Shown here: positions 55,021 to 63,895 of the stretch, piece after piece
Position numbering within the stretch: position 1 is the stretch's first letter
Layout: every line of letters begins with the position of its first letter
Origin: Anabaena sp. UHCC 0204
GTDB taxonomy: Bacteria; Cyanobacteriota; Cyanobacteriia; Cyanobacteriales; Nostocaceae
Length of the DNA: 64,000 nucleotides
Reading direction: 5' to 3'
Assembly (NCBI RefSeq): GCF_009711975.1
Contig: NZ_VIKW01000026.1
Location: forward strand, 1-64,000
Notes under the pieces: model-generated
The model's input: the letters and a program-made list of their open reading frames with translations, nothing else
Told to the model about the DNA's origin: nothing
The model's database searches: none
Program-made: the position numbers and the translations under genes

Positions 55021-56553
55021 ATGATTAATAAGGGTTTATTTAAGCAAAGTAATTTGACAAAAATAATGGTTAATCAACTTTATTATGGTGATAATTTAGA
55101 AGTTTTAAGACGTTATATAAAAGATGAGTCTGTTGACTTATGTTATATTGATCCTCCTTTTAATTCCAAACGAAATTATAATCAAATTTATAATAATATT
55201 GGTTCAGAAGATAAAGCGCAAGCACAAGCATTTATTGATACTTGGGAATGGGATGATCACGCTATTCATGGAATAGATGAAATTATTACTAATTATCATG
55301 GTTTATTCACTCAGCAATGTATTGCTTTAATTTCAGGTTTAAGTAATGTTTTAGGAAAGGGAAGTTTACTTGCTTATTTAGTGAGTATGACTTTAAGAAT
55401 AACAGAAATTCATCGAGTTTTAAAACCTACAGGAAGTTTTTATCTACATTGTGATCCTACTTCTAGTCACTATTTAAAGTTAATATTAGATGCTGTCTTT
55501 TGTTCTCAGGGTGGAGATTTTTTAAATGAACTTATTTGGTGTTATCGTGGTGGAGGTTCTCCTAAAAAGGATTTTGGTAGACGACATGATGTAATTTTTA
55601 GATATTCAAAAACAAAAGATTACATTTTCAACGCAGATAAAATTAGGATACCCTATCAAGCGGAAGGAATTGGACGAACTGATGATGCAATGTGGGGAAA
55701 ACATAAAGGTACTAATAAAGTCTATAAACCTCATCCTCTTGGAAAAATACCTGAAGACTGGTGGTTAATTAATATATTAAATGCTAATGATCCAGAACGT
55801 TTAGGTTATCCAACACAGAAACCAGAATCATTATTAGAAAGAATAATTAAAGCAAGTTCTAATGAAAATGATGTAATATTAGATGCTTATTGTGGATGTG
55901 GTACAACTGTTGCAGTTTGCCAAAAATTAGACCGACAATGGATAGGGATTGATATTACTTATCAAAGCATAAGTTTAATTTTAAAAAGATTAGAAGACAG
56001 CTTTGGTAAAGGAGTTTTAGATATTATCAAACTTCATGGTATTCCTAAAGATATAGAAAGTGCAAAAGCATTAGCGAATAAAGCAGATGATCGCACTCGT
56101 AAAGAATTTGAAAAATGGGCAATATTAACTTATACTAATAATCGATCCAGAATTAACACTAAAAAAGGTGCAGATAAAGGTGTAGATGGAATTGGTTCAT
56201 TTTATGGTGATAAAGGTGAACCAGAAAAGGTAATTTTTCAAGTGAAGTCAGGTAAAGTCAAATCGGGAGACATCCGAGATTTACTAGGAACAATGACGCT
56301 AGAAAATGCCAGTATAGCTATATTTATAACCTTAGAAAATCCTACTAAAGATATGATTAAAACAGCAAAATCTGCTGGATTTTATCAAAACAAACATTAT
56401 AGTAATTATAGTTGTGATAAAATACAGATTGTGACCATTGAAGATATTATTGAAAACAAACAAAAATTAAATATTCCCTTAATTAATGAAGTTCTTAAAA
56501 GTGCAGAAAAACACAAAGAAGTGAAAGTTAATCAAATAGAATTAGATATTTGA
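55021..56553 (+). CDS. Beta-class DNA methyltransferase fused to an Mrr-like nuclease domain
   Basis: A 510-residue protein. Motif IV (YIDPPFNSKRNYN, about residue 44) comes before motif I (DAYCGCGTT, about 288), the order of beta-class N6-adenine/N4-cytosine methyltransferases such as type III Mod. Residues about 350-480 add a restriction-endonuclease-like domain with KGVDGIG and FQVKSGKVKSGDI, the Asp...Gln-x-Lys pattern of Mrr nucleases. It may therefore both mark and cut DNA, but I see no target-recognition partner or separate Res helicase. ATG at 55021 is used; MVNQLYYGDN at 55066 is a credible alternative start. The STAND gene is divergent. Confidence 0.85.
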   Translation: MINKGLFKQSNLTKIMVNQLYYGDNLEVLRRYIKDESVDLCYIDPPFNSKRNYNQIYNNIGSEDKAQAQAFIDTWEWDDHAIHGIDEIITNYHGLFTQQCIALISGLSNVLGKGSLLAYLVSMTLRITEIHRVLKPTGSFYLHCDPTSSHYLKLILDAVFCSQGGDFLNELIWCYRGGGSPKKDFGRRHDVIFRYSKTKDYIFNADKIRIPYQAEGIGRTDDAMWGKHKGTNKVYKPHPLGKIPEDWWLINILNANDPERLGYPTQKPESLLERIIKASSNENDVILDAYCGCGTTVAVCQKLDRQWIGIDITYQSISLILKRLEDSFGKGVLDIIKLHGIPKDIESAKALANKADDRTRKEFEKWAILTYTNNRSRINTKKGADKGVDGIGSFYGDKGEPEKVIFQVKSGKVKSGDIRDLLGTMTLENASIAIFITLENPTKDMIKTAKSAGFYQNKHYSNYSCDKIQIVTIEDIIENKQKLNIPLINEVLKSAEKHKEVKVNQIELDI

Positions 56554-56566
56554 TAACTTTTAGTAG

Positions 56567-56592
56567 GTTGGGTTTCCTTGCGTCAACCCAAC
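56567..56592. repeat. Inverted GTTGGGTT repeat
   Basis: GTTGGGTT and AACCCAAC, 10 nt apart, just after the methyltransferase stop and convergent to relE. It is a common cyanobacterial spacer element that may stop transcription. Confidence 0.6.
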
Positions 56593-56621
56593 ATTTATGA
56601 TATTTCTCTTATTGGCATTTT

Positions 56622-56963
56622 TCATTCATCTCTATAAAACTCGTCTAAAATAGAATTAATCTCATAATCAGTAATATCTTCTTGTTCAGATTTACTGTAA
56701 ATTGTTAACAATAAAATGCTGGTTTCCGATTCAAGTAAATAAATTACCCGATAACCAGCACTTTTACCTTTTTGAAGATTACTATTTTTGACTCTAGCTT
56801 TATAAATATAAATATCTTCATCAAAACCAGTTAACCTATCTCCTAATAAATTTCCTTTTTGCAATTCTGTAATGAAAGACTGAGTATCAGAACGAATATT
56901 TCGGTATTTTTTAGCTAAATTTTTTAAATTTTTCTGATATTCAGGAGTTAAATCAATCTTCAT
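56622..56963 (-). CDS. RelE/ParE-superfamily toxin
   Basis: A 113-residue RelE-fold protein (MKIDLTPEYQKNLKNLAKKY, KARVKNSNLQKGKSAGYRVI, LLLTIYSKSEQEDI). Members cleave mRNA at the ribosome or inhibit gyrase; which applies here cannot be told. The frame opens at 56987, overlapping the antitoxin by 14 bp. I prefer the ATG at 56963, just after the antitoxin stop, because family members begin MKIDxTPE. It looks intact. Confidence 0.83.
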   Translation of the reverse strand: MKIDLTPEYQKNLKNLAKKYRNIRSDTQSFITELQKGNLLGDRLTGFDEDIYIYKARVKNSNLQKGKSAGYRVIYLLESETSILLLTIYSKSEQEDITDYEINSILDEFYRDE

Positions 56964-56973
56964 TAAGAAAGAA

Positions 56974-57210
56974 TTATTCTGCATCAATTCCTTCCCACAT
57001 TTGTTCTAAAGGTATTCTTTTTCCGGCTTTTGCTTCTTGCAATGATATTTTTAAACTCTCTTTTATTTCCTCAATTGGAGTATCATCAAAATCATCCGCT
57101 TCTGGTAAAAGAATAATTACCTTGACAGTATTAAAATTATCAATCTCTAAAGGATAATCTAAGGTTAATTGTCCTTCTTGTATTTTTCCAGTAACTTCTA
57201 AGGCTTTCAT
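56974..57210 (-). CDS. Antitoxin of the RelE-type pair
   Basis: A 78-residue acidic protein with an AbrB-like or DUF2281-like N-terminus (MKALEVTGKIQEGQLTLDYP, VKVIILLPEAD) and a helical C-terminus (EEIKESLKISLQEAKAGKRI) that would wrap the toxin. It lies directly upstream of the RelE-like gene. Its upstream region abuts a PIN gene stump, suggesting this pair was inserted there. Confidence 0.8.
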   Translation of the reverse strand: MKALEVTGKIQEGQLTLDYPLEIDNFNTVKVIILLPEADDFDDTPIEEIKESLKISLQEAKAGKRIPLEQMWEGIDAE

Positions 57211-57287
57211 AGTTTCTAGCTGCTTTTTGTTTAACTAATTTTGATACAGAAGATATTTATATTAAATTTTACTATATCATTCTATAA

Positions 57288-57428
57288 TCAGATGAAAATT
57301 ATATTCAAGTTCATCATTATGACAAATTTTAAATTGTCTGAAGAATGATAGACAAAATCTTCTAATTCTTTGTTTCTTCCTTTAGCAATTGCCATAATTG
57401 AATTAGTTTCTAAATAAATAATAATCAT
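57288..57428 (-). pseudogene. Stump of an ETN-type PIN gene
   Basis: A 46-codon frame starts at an ATG overlapping the upstream stop as ATGA. Its first ~22 residues (MIIIYLETNSIMAIAKGRNK) match the N-terminus of the intact PIN protein at 37664. Homology is then lost and a TGA ends it. The body of the gene is missing, replaced by AT-rich DNA and the RelE-type pair. Confidence 0.75.
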
Positions 57429-57868
57429 AATAGTTCTAACTCCTCTGTAGTGCAATCAAACAAAAGAGTAAATAAGCCAATTTCCTTCATTTCCTCAATG
57501 TAAGGAGGATTTTCACTTTTCCAATGATAAGCTAAATCTCTTAACCAAGATTGAATTAAAGTTATTAAGGTAGATTGATAGATTATTCCTTCGATACTTT
57601 TTGGATTATAATACCCTAGAACCTTTTTCGTGTCCAATCTTGCTACTTCTTCAAAAGTCGGACTCTTAAAGATTCTCATGACATGAGAATTAACGAGCAT
57701 TAAAAAAGGAATATGCTGGTATTGTTCCATTTTTAAGATTTTCAGATCCGGGGAAGAATACATAGCGGAAAATCTCACATCTATGATCAAAATAGATTTA
57801 TCATCTTTATCTTTAGCAACTATTGAAGGATAAAAATCAATTATGGTTGGAGGTTGTATTTTTAACAT
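57425..57868 (-). CDS. Second copy of the PIN-module partner protein
   Basis: A 147-residue protein related to that at 37137. The C-terminal block LIQSWLRDLAYHWKSENPP plus a GLFTLL strand is nearly the same, and the middle (HIPFLMLVNSHVMRIF) aligns. The possible nuclease strand reads ILIIDVRF, with D-x-R in place of E-x-K. It is intact, while its overlapping PIN partner is a stump, so it survives the partner's loss. The function is not known. Confidence 0.7.
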   Translation of the reverse strand: MLKIQPPTIIDFYPSIVAKDKDDKSILIIDVRFSAMYSSPDLKILKMEQYQHIPFLMLVNSHVMRIFKSPTFEEVARLDTKKVLGYYNPKSIEGIIYQSTLITLIQSWLRDLAYHWKSENPPYIEEMKEIGLFTLLFDCTTEELELL

Positions 57869-58001
57869 GATATTTTACCTCTTAATTAACCAGCACTTAT
57901 ATTTTTTATTATAACTAAAATTCTTAACTTATAATTACATTAATTGATGATAGCCTAATTATTTATAATTCACTATTACACAAATAAAAATTTATAACTT
58001 A

Positions 58002-58029
58002 AACCCCTCTCCACTACTGGAAAGGGGTT
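58002..58029 (-). terminator. Terminator after ndhJ
   Basis: AACCCCT/AGGGGTT arms with an additional inner TCC/GGA pairing, 36 bp past the ndhJ stop on the minus strand. It is followed by an AT-rich stretch with short T-runs. Confidence 0.5.
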
Positions 58030-58064
58030 AATTCTCACTGCTGAAAATTCAATTTCAGCAATAC

Positions 58065-58592
58065 TTAATAAGCGTCTTGTAACTCATAGAAATCAGGCGA
58101 GATGTAATCCTTACGCAAAGGCCAACCTACCCAATCTTCGGGCATCAAAATCCGCTTCAAGTTAGGATGACCTTCATAGATGATGCCATACATATCATAG
58201 CTTTCCCGTTCTTGCCAGTCTGCTGTTTTCCAAATCCAGTAAACTGAAGGGACAGAAGGATTTTCTCTGGGTAAAAACACTTTGACTCTGATTTCTTCAG
58301 GACGGTCAGCATTATCACTGACTTTTAGTAAATGATAGACACTTACCAAATCTTCTCCTGGACCTAAGTCAATACCTCCCTGAAATTGGAGATAATTAAA
58401 CCCATAAGCATACAAAGCTGTAGAAATAGGAAGTAGGAAATCTGCTGCTACCTTAATTATTTCTACTCCGTTAGCATCAAGTTCTAAAAACTCATGGTCA
58501 AAGCCATTTTCCGCTAACCATTGGGAAACTTTACCGGCTTGGACTAAAGATGTTTCCTCGACGGGAACTGGTTTAGATTCTTCTTCAGCCAC
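58065..58592 (-). CDS. ndhJ: NAD(P)H dehydrogenase-like complex subunit J
   Basis: NdhJ is a hydrophilic subunit of the thylakoid NDH-1 complex, used in respiration, cyclic electron flow and CO2 uptake. The 175-residue protein has the NuoC-like 30-kDa signature ([20 protein letters not shown]) and ends with the conserved [20 protein letters not shown] and [12 protein letters not shown]. It is the third gene of ndhC-ndhK-ndhJ and overlaps ndhK by 8 bp. Confidence 0.97.
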   Translation of the reverse strand: MAEEESKPVPVEETSLVQAGKVSQWLAENGFDHEFLELDANGVEIIKVAADFLLPISTALYAYGFNYLQFQGGIDLGPGEDLVSVYHLLKVSDNADRPEEIRVKVFLPRENPSVPSVYWIWKTADWQERESYDMYGIIYEGHPNLKRILMPEDWVGWPLRKDYISPDFYELQDAY

Positions 58593-59322
58593 GCGCTTGT
58601 TCCTCCTTCTGTGTCTTTGCTGTCAACAATGCTGGGGGTACAGCCATACCGATCGCTTCTGTCAATTCTTTAGGAGGATTGAAACGGGTATCTGACTGCA
58701 TATACTTACCAGTTAAGATTTCGGGAACTGGCTTCATATTATGAGTTGTACTGTAGTAGCGGTGGATTTGCTTGATGTTATCCCGCTCTTGCATAGAGTC
58801 GTTGGCGATTTTTTTCCGCAGTTTAATGATTGCGTCAATAATCGCTTCCGGACGAGGAGGACAACCAGGTAAATAAACATCTACAGGAATCAGCTTATCA
58901 ACTCCGCGGACTGCGGTTGGGGAGTCAACGCTAAACATCCCACCAGTGATTGTACAAGCACCCATGGCAATGACATACTTGGGTTCGGGCATTTGTTCAT
59001 AAAGACGCACCAATTGAGGGGCCATCTTCATGGTAATTGTCCCCGCAGTGATGATTAAATCAGCCTGGCGGGGGCTACAACGAGGAATTAACCCAAAACG
59101 GTCAAAGTCAAAGCGAGAGCCAATTAAAGCCGCAAATTCGATAAAGCAGCAAGCTGTACCAAATAATAGAGGCCACAAACTAGAAAGCCGCGCCCAGTTG
59201 TAGAGGTCATCAACGGTGGTTAAAATTACGTTTTCTGACAATCCGTGGGTGACTGTCGGACGCTGCATGGGGTTGATGATTTGTTCTGTTTCCTGGGTAG
59301 TGATATTAGAATTTAAGACCAT
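58585..59322 (-). CDS. ndhK: NAD(P)H dehydrogenase-like complex subunit K
   Basis: NdhK carries the terminal N2 [4Fe-4S] cluster of NDH-1. The 245-residue protein has the paired cysteines in [12 protein letters not shown], another in [11 protein letters not shown] and the final one in [11 protein letters not shown]. It overlaps ndhC by 10 bp and ndhJ by 8 bp, showing tight translational coupling. A C-terminal extension after residue ~185 is usual for cyanobacterial NdhK. Confidence 0.97.
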   Translation of the reverse strand: MVLNSNITTQETEQIINPMQRPTVTHGLSENVILTTVDDLYNWARLSSLWPLLFGTACCFIEFAALIGSRFDFDRFGLIPRCSPRQADLIITAGTITMKMAPQLVRLYEQMPEPKYVIAMGACTITGGMFSVDSPTAVRGVDKLIPVDVYLPGCPPRPEAIIDAIIKLRKKIANDSMQERDNIKQIHRYYSTTHNMKPVPEILTGKYMQSDTRFNPPKELTEAIGMAVPPALLTAKTQKEEQARG

Positions 59323-59675
59323 TCCAAAGCTCCTTTACGCCATGCGTAAACTAAGGCGATGATGAGAATCGAAATAAAGATGAGGGCTTCAATAAATGCC
59401 AATAAACCCAGACGGTTAAAAGCAACTGCCCAAGGATACAAAAATACTGTCTCTACGTCAAAAACCACGAAGACTAGAGCAAACATATAGTAGCGAATGT
59501 TGAATTGAATCCAAGCTCCGCCAATGGGTTCTAGTCCGCATTCGTAGGTAGTGCGTCTCTCTAGACTGTTACCACTGGGTCTGAGGATTTTTGAGGCTGA
59601 CAGTGCTAGGGCTGGAACTAGGCTACACAAAATGAAAAAGCCTAGAAGGTACTCGTAACCGCTAAGAACAAACAC
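59313..59675 (-). CDS. ndhC: NAD(P)H dehydrogenase-like complex subunit 3
   Basis: NdhC is a 120-residue membrane subunit with three helices (about 8-28, 64-84, 90-110). It includes [20 protein letters not shown] and [16 protein letters not shown], the family signature. It is first in the ndhCKJ operon. The promoter should lie in the spacer of about 290 bp upstream. Confidence 0.97.
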   Translation of the reverse strand: MFVLSGYEYLLGFFILCSLVPALALSASKILRPSGNSLERRTTYECGLEPIGGAWIQFNIRYYMFALVFVVFDVETVFLYPWAVAFNRLGLLAFIEALIFISILIIALVYAWRKGALEWS

Positions 59676-59966
59676 AATGGTTTTCTACCGCTAATGGTGT
59701 AAGGGAATCAGTTATGAGTGAACAGTGAATAATTATCAGCTTAATTACTTGCTAATTTTTCACTAAGCTATAGACAATATTCACTGTTTGCTGTTCACTG
59801 AATATATGGATAATGTTCTTTTTATATTATATCTTTAAGGCTGTTCTGAAATCGTGGAAATAGACACACTGAGCGGTAGTGTGTGGGTTTTATCCTTGAT
59901 TATTTTGATTTTGGATTGCTTTTACACCTTTAATCTCGATAGTTCGCGTCAAATTCTCATCTTTGC

Positions 59967-60929
59967 CTATTGGGAAATATTAGGTTTCTTCAGACCTATT
60001 TTTTCAGCAATACTTCTGAGTGTATCTTTAGGATACCAAATCATAAAGATACCGCCCCTGTTAAATACTACCAAATTCCAGATATAGCCAAAACCTGGGA
60101 ACTGCCTCAGTATTGACAATTCAGATAAGACATAACGACGATTTTTTCTGGGGTAGTTGGGAGGATTGTCTTCTGTGCGAAGTTGTTCTGGTAGTGATAG
60201 CCAATGACCGGCTATTTTCCCAGGTTCAAAAAATTTAGCCTGTACAGATAATCCCATTAATCGGTCAGCAGTCCAAAAAGGAACATATTTCAATGGACCG
60301 AATATAGTGAAGGTAGGAACAATACCTTTGAGTGTTTCTTGTACTAATTCATTTTTCCAGACTTTTTTGTCAAAGTTTTCTTGATGTGGTCCTCTATGAT
60401 CTTTACGTCCTCTAAAAAGTGCCAGAAAGTCGGGTTTATTATCTAAAGGAATAATGGGAATTTCTCGCATTGTATATTCCTTTTCTTCCTGAGAGTAATT
60501 TTTCTCGCTGTTTGGTTTTCTGATTTCGATATCTTTAATATTATTCAAACAACCCCAGGGCTTATCAACTGGTAGTTTTCCAAAGGGAAATTCTACTTGT
60601 TTTAATCTAAAAAAATAGCTGTCAGGAAAGTTACTAAAATAATCTTCGGCTATGGCCACAATATGAGGATGAATATACTCATCACAGTTTATGGAGAGAA
60701 CATATTCACCGGATGCGTTCAATAAGGCTGTTACTCTTTGAATCAATTCTCCTTGTAAAGGACTTCTGATTTGACAAAGACGAGGCTCAGTAATGGGTAT
60801 GAAAGGGACATTAGGCGGATAAACTAAAATAAATTCGGTGTTACCTTGGATTTTTAACAGTTCTTGTAGCCAGGAATGTTCAACACCACCCCTCATGGGG
60901 ATAATGATCGAAAGCTTGGGTTTTGTCAT
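59967..60929 (-). CDS. Glycosyltransferase family 2-like protein
   Basis: A 320-residue protein with the GT-A opening KLSIIIPMRGGVEHSW and a possible metal/nucleotide-sugar motif in VLSINCDEYIHPH. Later segments (FRGRKDHRGPHQENF, GKIAGHWLSLPE) have no assigned role. It has no membrane anchor. The sugar and acceptor are unknown. It stands alone between ndhC and rubA. Confidence 0.75.
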   Translation of the reverse strand: MTKPKLSIIIPMRGGVEHSWLQELLKIQGNTEFILVYPPNVPFIPITEPRLCQIRSPLQGELIQRVTALLNASGEYVLSINCDEYIHPHIVAIAEDYFSNFPDSYFFRLKQVEFPFGKLPVDKPWGCLNNIKDIEIRKPNSEKNYSQEEKEYTMREIPIIPLDNKPDFLALFRGRKDHRGPHQENFDKKVWKNELVQETLKGIVPTFTIFGPLKYVPFWTADRLMGLSVQAKFFEPGKIAGHWLSLPEQLRTEDNPPNYPRKNRRYVLSELSILRQFPGFGYIWNLVVFNRGGIFMIWYPKDTLRSIAEKIGLKKPNISQ

Positions 60930-61250
60930 AAATTTGCCATTTCATTTAATACTGATTATGCAGATTTTTTTTGTATAATTCTTTGCTTGACACCGATATC
61001 TAACCATAATAGCTATTTCATGTCAAGATATGCAGAATTTTTGGAAATGATCCTCAGTTCCCAGACGTGAAGCGTAAGTTAACTAACTTAAAATTCCTAA
61101 AAAGCTTGTATAATATGCCTTTTAAATTTTGAAGTTTAAATTTTGAATTCTACCAGGCGTAACTTTGTGATTAGTGATAGAAAAGTCTAACAATTATGTC
61201 ATAATTTGTAACGTATATTTAATAATTCCCCACTGGGAGATCACGAGATT
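60930..61250. other. 321-bp divergent spacer before rubA
   Basis: No gene is seen. It holds the promoters for the glycosyltransferase and the rubA-ycf48-psbEFLJ cluster. AT-rich, with no clear operator. Confidence 0.4.
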
Positions 61251-61595
61251 ATGAGTGAACAAGCCGAACAAGCTGTTGAGACTCCAGTGTTAGACCGCTA
61301 TGAGTGTCGCTCTTGTGGTTATGTTTATGAACCTGAAAAGGGAGATGACAAGAGTGATATTCCCGCAGGAACGCTTTTCGCAGACCTACCCACAAATTGG
61401 CGCTGTCCAGTTTGTATAGCGAAGAAAACTGTTTTTGCGAATATTGGACCAGCGGGTACAGCATCGGGTTTCAAGGAAAACTTAGGTTACGGTTTAGGTG
61501 TTAATACGCTGACACCAACTCAAAAGAACATTTTGATTTTTGGGGCTTTAGCTCTGGGATTCTTGTTTTTTATTAGTCTTTATGGACTACAGTAA
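61251..61595 (+). CDS. rubA: Membrane-anchored rubredoxin
   Basis: RubA is a thylakoid rubredoxin needed for photosystem assembly. The 114-residue protein has an iron-binding domain with Cys pairs in YECRSCGYVYEP and WRCPVCIAKK, and a C-terminal membrane helix (NILIFGALALGFLFFISLYG). It heads the conserved rubA-ycf48-psbEFLJ cluster, as in other cyanobacteria. Confidence 0.96.
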   Translation: MSEQAEQAVETPVLDRYECRSCGYVYEPEKGDDKSDIPAGTLFADLPTNWRCPVCIAKKTVFANIGPAGTASGFKENLGYGLGVNTLTPTQKNILIFGALALGFLFFISLYGLQ

Positions 61596-61664
61596 AAACC
61601 GCTATCTTTATTTACCGCAATTCGCCAAAAATCTACCAAATTTAGGAAAACCTCAGTAATATTG

Positions 61665-62690
61665 ATGCAATCAATTGTGAAAAAGTGGCAAGGATTTTTT
61701 GCCGCATTGATAGTAGCCATAGCCTGTATAGGATGTAGTAATGTTGCTTCTATTAGCTACAATCCCTGGCAGGTAATTAATGTGCCAACAGACGCGAAGT
61801 TACTCGATATTGGCTTTGCTGATAACTCCCAACATGGTTATTTAGTGGGTAGTAATGCCACTCTTTTAGAAACTAATGATGGTGGTGAGACTTGGCAACC
61901 ATTAAAATTAGAATTGGATGATCCCAGATACCGTTTTAACTCTGTTAGTTTTTCTGGTCAGGAAGGCTGGATTGTGGGAGAACCTTCTCTGCTACTCCAT
62001 ACTACTGATGAAGGACGGTCTTGGTCACGAATCGCTTTAAGCGAAAAGTTACCTGGTAGCCCAATTGCGATTACAGCAATAGCTGAGAATACAGCAGAAA
62101 TGGCTACGGATGTGGGAGCTATTTACCAGACTACAGATGGTGGTCAAAACTGGAAAGCTAGTTTGGAAGCGGCGGTTGGTGTTGTTCGGAACATTGAGCG
62201 ATCGCCTGATGGTAAGTATATCGCTGTTTCGGCTAAGGGTAGTTTTTACTCGACTTGGCAACCTGGACAAAATGCTTGGGAACCTCATAACCGCAATAGT
62301 TCCCGTCGCTTAGAAAATATGGGTTTTGCTAAGGATGGACAAATGTGGTTATTAGCACGAGGTGGCCAAGTTCAGTTTAGCGATCCTACTAACGCCGAAG
62401 AGTGGTTAGAGGTAGAATATCCAGAGTTAGCCACAAGTTGGGGTTTACTAGATTTAGCTTATCGAACACCCGATGAAATCTGGGTCGGTGGTGGTAGCGG
62501 TAATTTACTCCGCAGTATTGATGGTGGTAAAACCTGGGAAAAAGATCGTGATGTAGAAAAGGTTGCGGCTAATTTCTACAAAATTGTGTTTTTTAATCCC
62601 AATCAAGGTTTTATAATCGGCGATCGCGGTGTTTTGCTAAAATATAACCCCAAAGTACAAGAAACAGCAGCACTATCGAAAGCGGCGTAA
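61665..62690 (+). CDS. ycf48: Photosystem II assembly factor Ycf48
   Basis: Ycf48 (plant HCF136) is a seven-bladed beta-propeller that helps insert D1 and supports PSII repair in the lumen. The 341-residue protein has a signal peptide ending in a lipobox (IVAIACIGCSNV) and repeated blade motifs (ETNDGGETWQPL, HTTDEGRSWSRI, SIDGGKTWEKD). A TTG one codon upstream is open; the ATG at 61665 is chosen. It lies between rubA and psbE. Confidence 0.97.
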   Translation: MQSIVKKWQGFFAALIVAIACIGCSNVASISYNPWQVINVPTDAKLLDIGFADNSQHGYLVGSNATLLETNDGGETWQPLKLELDDPRYRFNSVSFSGQEGWIVGEPSLLLHTTDEGRSWSRIALSEKLPGSPIAITAIAENTAEMATDVGAIYQTTDGGQNWKASLEAAVGVVRNIERSPDGKYIAVSAKGSFYSTWQPGQNAWEPHNRNSSRRLENMGFAKDGQMWLLARGGQVQFSDPTNAEEWLEVEYPELATSWGLLDLAYRTPDEIWVGGGSGNLLRSIDGGKTWEKDRDVEKVAANFYKIVFFNPNQGFIIGDRGVLLKYNPKVQETAALSKAA

Positions 62691-62725
62691 TTACACCCAA
62701 TCATGGATGTATTATGAGAAGAAAG

Positions 62726-62753
62726 TTGCAAGTTGTTACTCTTGTCTTATCTT
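62726..62753 (+). promoter_or_regulatory. Possible sigma70-type promoter for psbEFLJ
   Basis: TTGCAA and TATCTT, 16 bp apart, about 50 bp before psbE. Fair match to -35/-10 boxes only. Confidence 0.35.
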
Positions 62754-62803
62754 TGTAGGATAATAAACTCAATAATACTCTTTAACAAGGTAGTGAAATA
62801 AAA

Positions 62804-63052
62804 ATGGCAGGTACCACTGGAGAACGTCCGTTTTCAGACATTGTCACCAGTATTCGTTACTGGGTAATTCACAGCATCACCATCCCCGCTTTGTTTGTGG
62901 CTGGTTGGTTATTTGTCAGCACTGGTCTGGCTTATGATGTATTTGGCACACCCCGTCCTAATGAGTATTTTACTCAAGTTCGTCAAGAAGTGCCAATTGT
63001 GAGCAATCGTTTTGACGCAAAAAACCAAGTAAAAACATTTATTGGAAAGTAA
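62804..63052 (+). CDS. psbE: Cytochrome b559 alpha subunit
   Basis: PsbE with PsbF binds the haem of cytochrome b559 in the photosystem II core. The 82-residue protein has the haem-ligand His in [14 protein letters not shown] within a single membrane helix, followed by the lumenal domain ([11 protein letters not shown]). First gene of psbEFLJ. Confidence 0.98.
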   Translation: MAGTTGERPFSDIVTSIRYWVIHSITIPALFVAGWLFVSTGLAYDVFGTPRPNEYFTQVRQEVPIVSNRFDAKNQVKTFIGK

Positions 63053-63061
63053 TTTGACATC

Positions 63062-63199
63062 ATGACTAGCGGTAATAACATCAATCAACCAGTTACCTAT
63101 CCCATTTTTACAGTCAGATGGATCGCGGTTCATACCTTAGCTGTCCCTACTGTATTCTTTTTGGGCGCGATCGCCTCAATGCAGTTTATTCAACGCTAG
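63062..63199 (+). CDS. psbF: Cytochrome b559 beta subunit
   Basis: A 45-residue protein with one membrane helix and the haem-ligand His in [16 protein letters not shown], ending ASMQFIQR. It starts 9 bp after psbE. A HIP1 octamer lies within the coding sequence. Confidence 0.97.
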   Translation: MTSGNNINQPVTYPIFTVRWIAVHTLAVPTVFFLGAIASMQFIQR

Positions 63200-63208
63200 G
63201 AGTTAATC

Positions 63209-63328
63209 ATGGAAAGAACGCCTAATCCTAATCAACAACCGGTTGAATTAAACCGTACCTCTCTTTACCTGGGACTTCTATTAGTCTTCGTTCTAGGAAT
63301 TCTATTTTCCAGTTACTTCTTTAACTAA
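63209..63328 (+). CDS. psbL: Photosystem II protein L
   Basis: A 39-residue single-helix subunit ([20 protein letters not shown], ending SYFFN) at the PSII dimer interface. It begins 9 bp after psbF with AGGAG upstream of the ATG. Confidence 0.97.
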   Translation: MERTPNPNQQPVELNRTSLYLGLLLVFVLGILFSSYFFN

Positions 63329-63360
63329 CTGGGCTTTTTAACGTCAGTTGCTGGTTAGCT

Positions 63361-63413
63361 AATAATTGACAATTGATAATTGACAATTGACAACTGATGA
63401 CTAACGACTAACA
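63361..63413. repeat. Short TGACAATTG/TGATAATTG repeats between psbL and psbJ
   Basis: Tandem AATTGACAATTGATAATTGA units and CTAACGACTAAC lie inside the psbEFLJ operon. They enlarge the psbL-psbJ gap to 119 bp, far more than the other gaps. Confidence 0.7.
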
Positions 63414-63447
63414 AATCTGTTGATTTATTTTTAAGGGAGGAGAAACT

Positions 63448-63567
63448 GTGTCAGGAAGTGGAAGAATTCCCCTGTGGGTCGTCGCTACGATTGCAGGTTT
63501 AGGTGTAATCACTGTTGTAGGTATTTTCTTTTATGGAGCTTACGCAGGAGTTGGTTCTTCAATGTAA
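63448..63567 (+). CDS. psbJ: Photosystem II protein J
   Basis: A 39-residue single-helix PSII subunit ([20 protein letters not shown]) that affects electron flow around the plastoquinone site. It starts at GTG after a strong AAGGGAGGAG ribosome-binding site. Last gene of the operon. Confidence 0.97.
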   Translation: MSGSGRIPLWVVATIAGLGVITVVGIFFYGAYAGVGSSM

Positions 63568-63662
63568 TGCGACTGGAAGAGGAAAGTAATTAGAATTACA
63601 AAAGACTTGATTTTTGCTTAATCATTGATTGATTCTGAACTCCGTCTTCAAAAATCTACATA

Positions 63663-63695
63663 AAAACCGCCTATCTCAAAAAGATGGGCGGTTTT
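63663..63695. terminator. Bidirectional terminator between psbJ and psaI
   Basis: AAAACCGCC/GGCGGTTTT arms with an inner ATCT/AGAT pairing make a stem of about 13 bp with A and T tracts on both sides. This suits both convergent genes. Confidence 0.85.
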
Positions 63696-63754
63696 GTTGT
63701 TCATAACATAGGTAACTGGTGAGAAAACTAAGTAACCAATTACCCAGAGCTTAA

Positions 63755-63895
63755 TTAAGCAATATCTTCGCGTTCAATGTATGAAAATAAAAACGCGAAA
63801 ATTACTGCTGGTAAAACTAAGCCAGTAAAGGGAACAAGAATAGAAGGTAAAAAGGAAGAGTAAGCCAAGATAGTAGGCAAAAATGAACTAGACAT
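63755..63895 (-). CDS. psaI: Photosystem I subunit VIII
   Basis: A 46-residue single-helix PSI protein (MSSSFLPTILAYSSFLPSIL, ending FSYIEREDIA). The N-terminal AFLP-like and C-terminal YIERED patterns are diagnostic. PsaI helps PsaL in the PSI trimer/tetramer region. psaL may lie upstream beyond the right edge. Confidence 0.93.
   Translation of the reverse strand: MSSSFLPTILAYSSFLPSILVPFTGLVLPAVIFAFLFSYIEREDIA

Noticed and set aside
59854-60087. 77-codon plus-strand frame before the glycosyltransferase 3' end
   Set aside because: Overlaps the real minus-strand gene by about 120 bp, lacks family features, and its hydrophobic look comes from AT-rich DNA.
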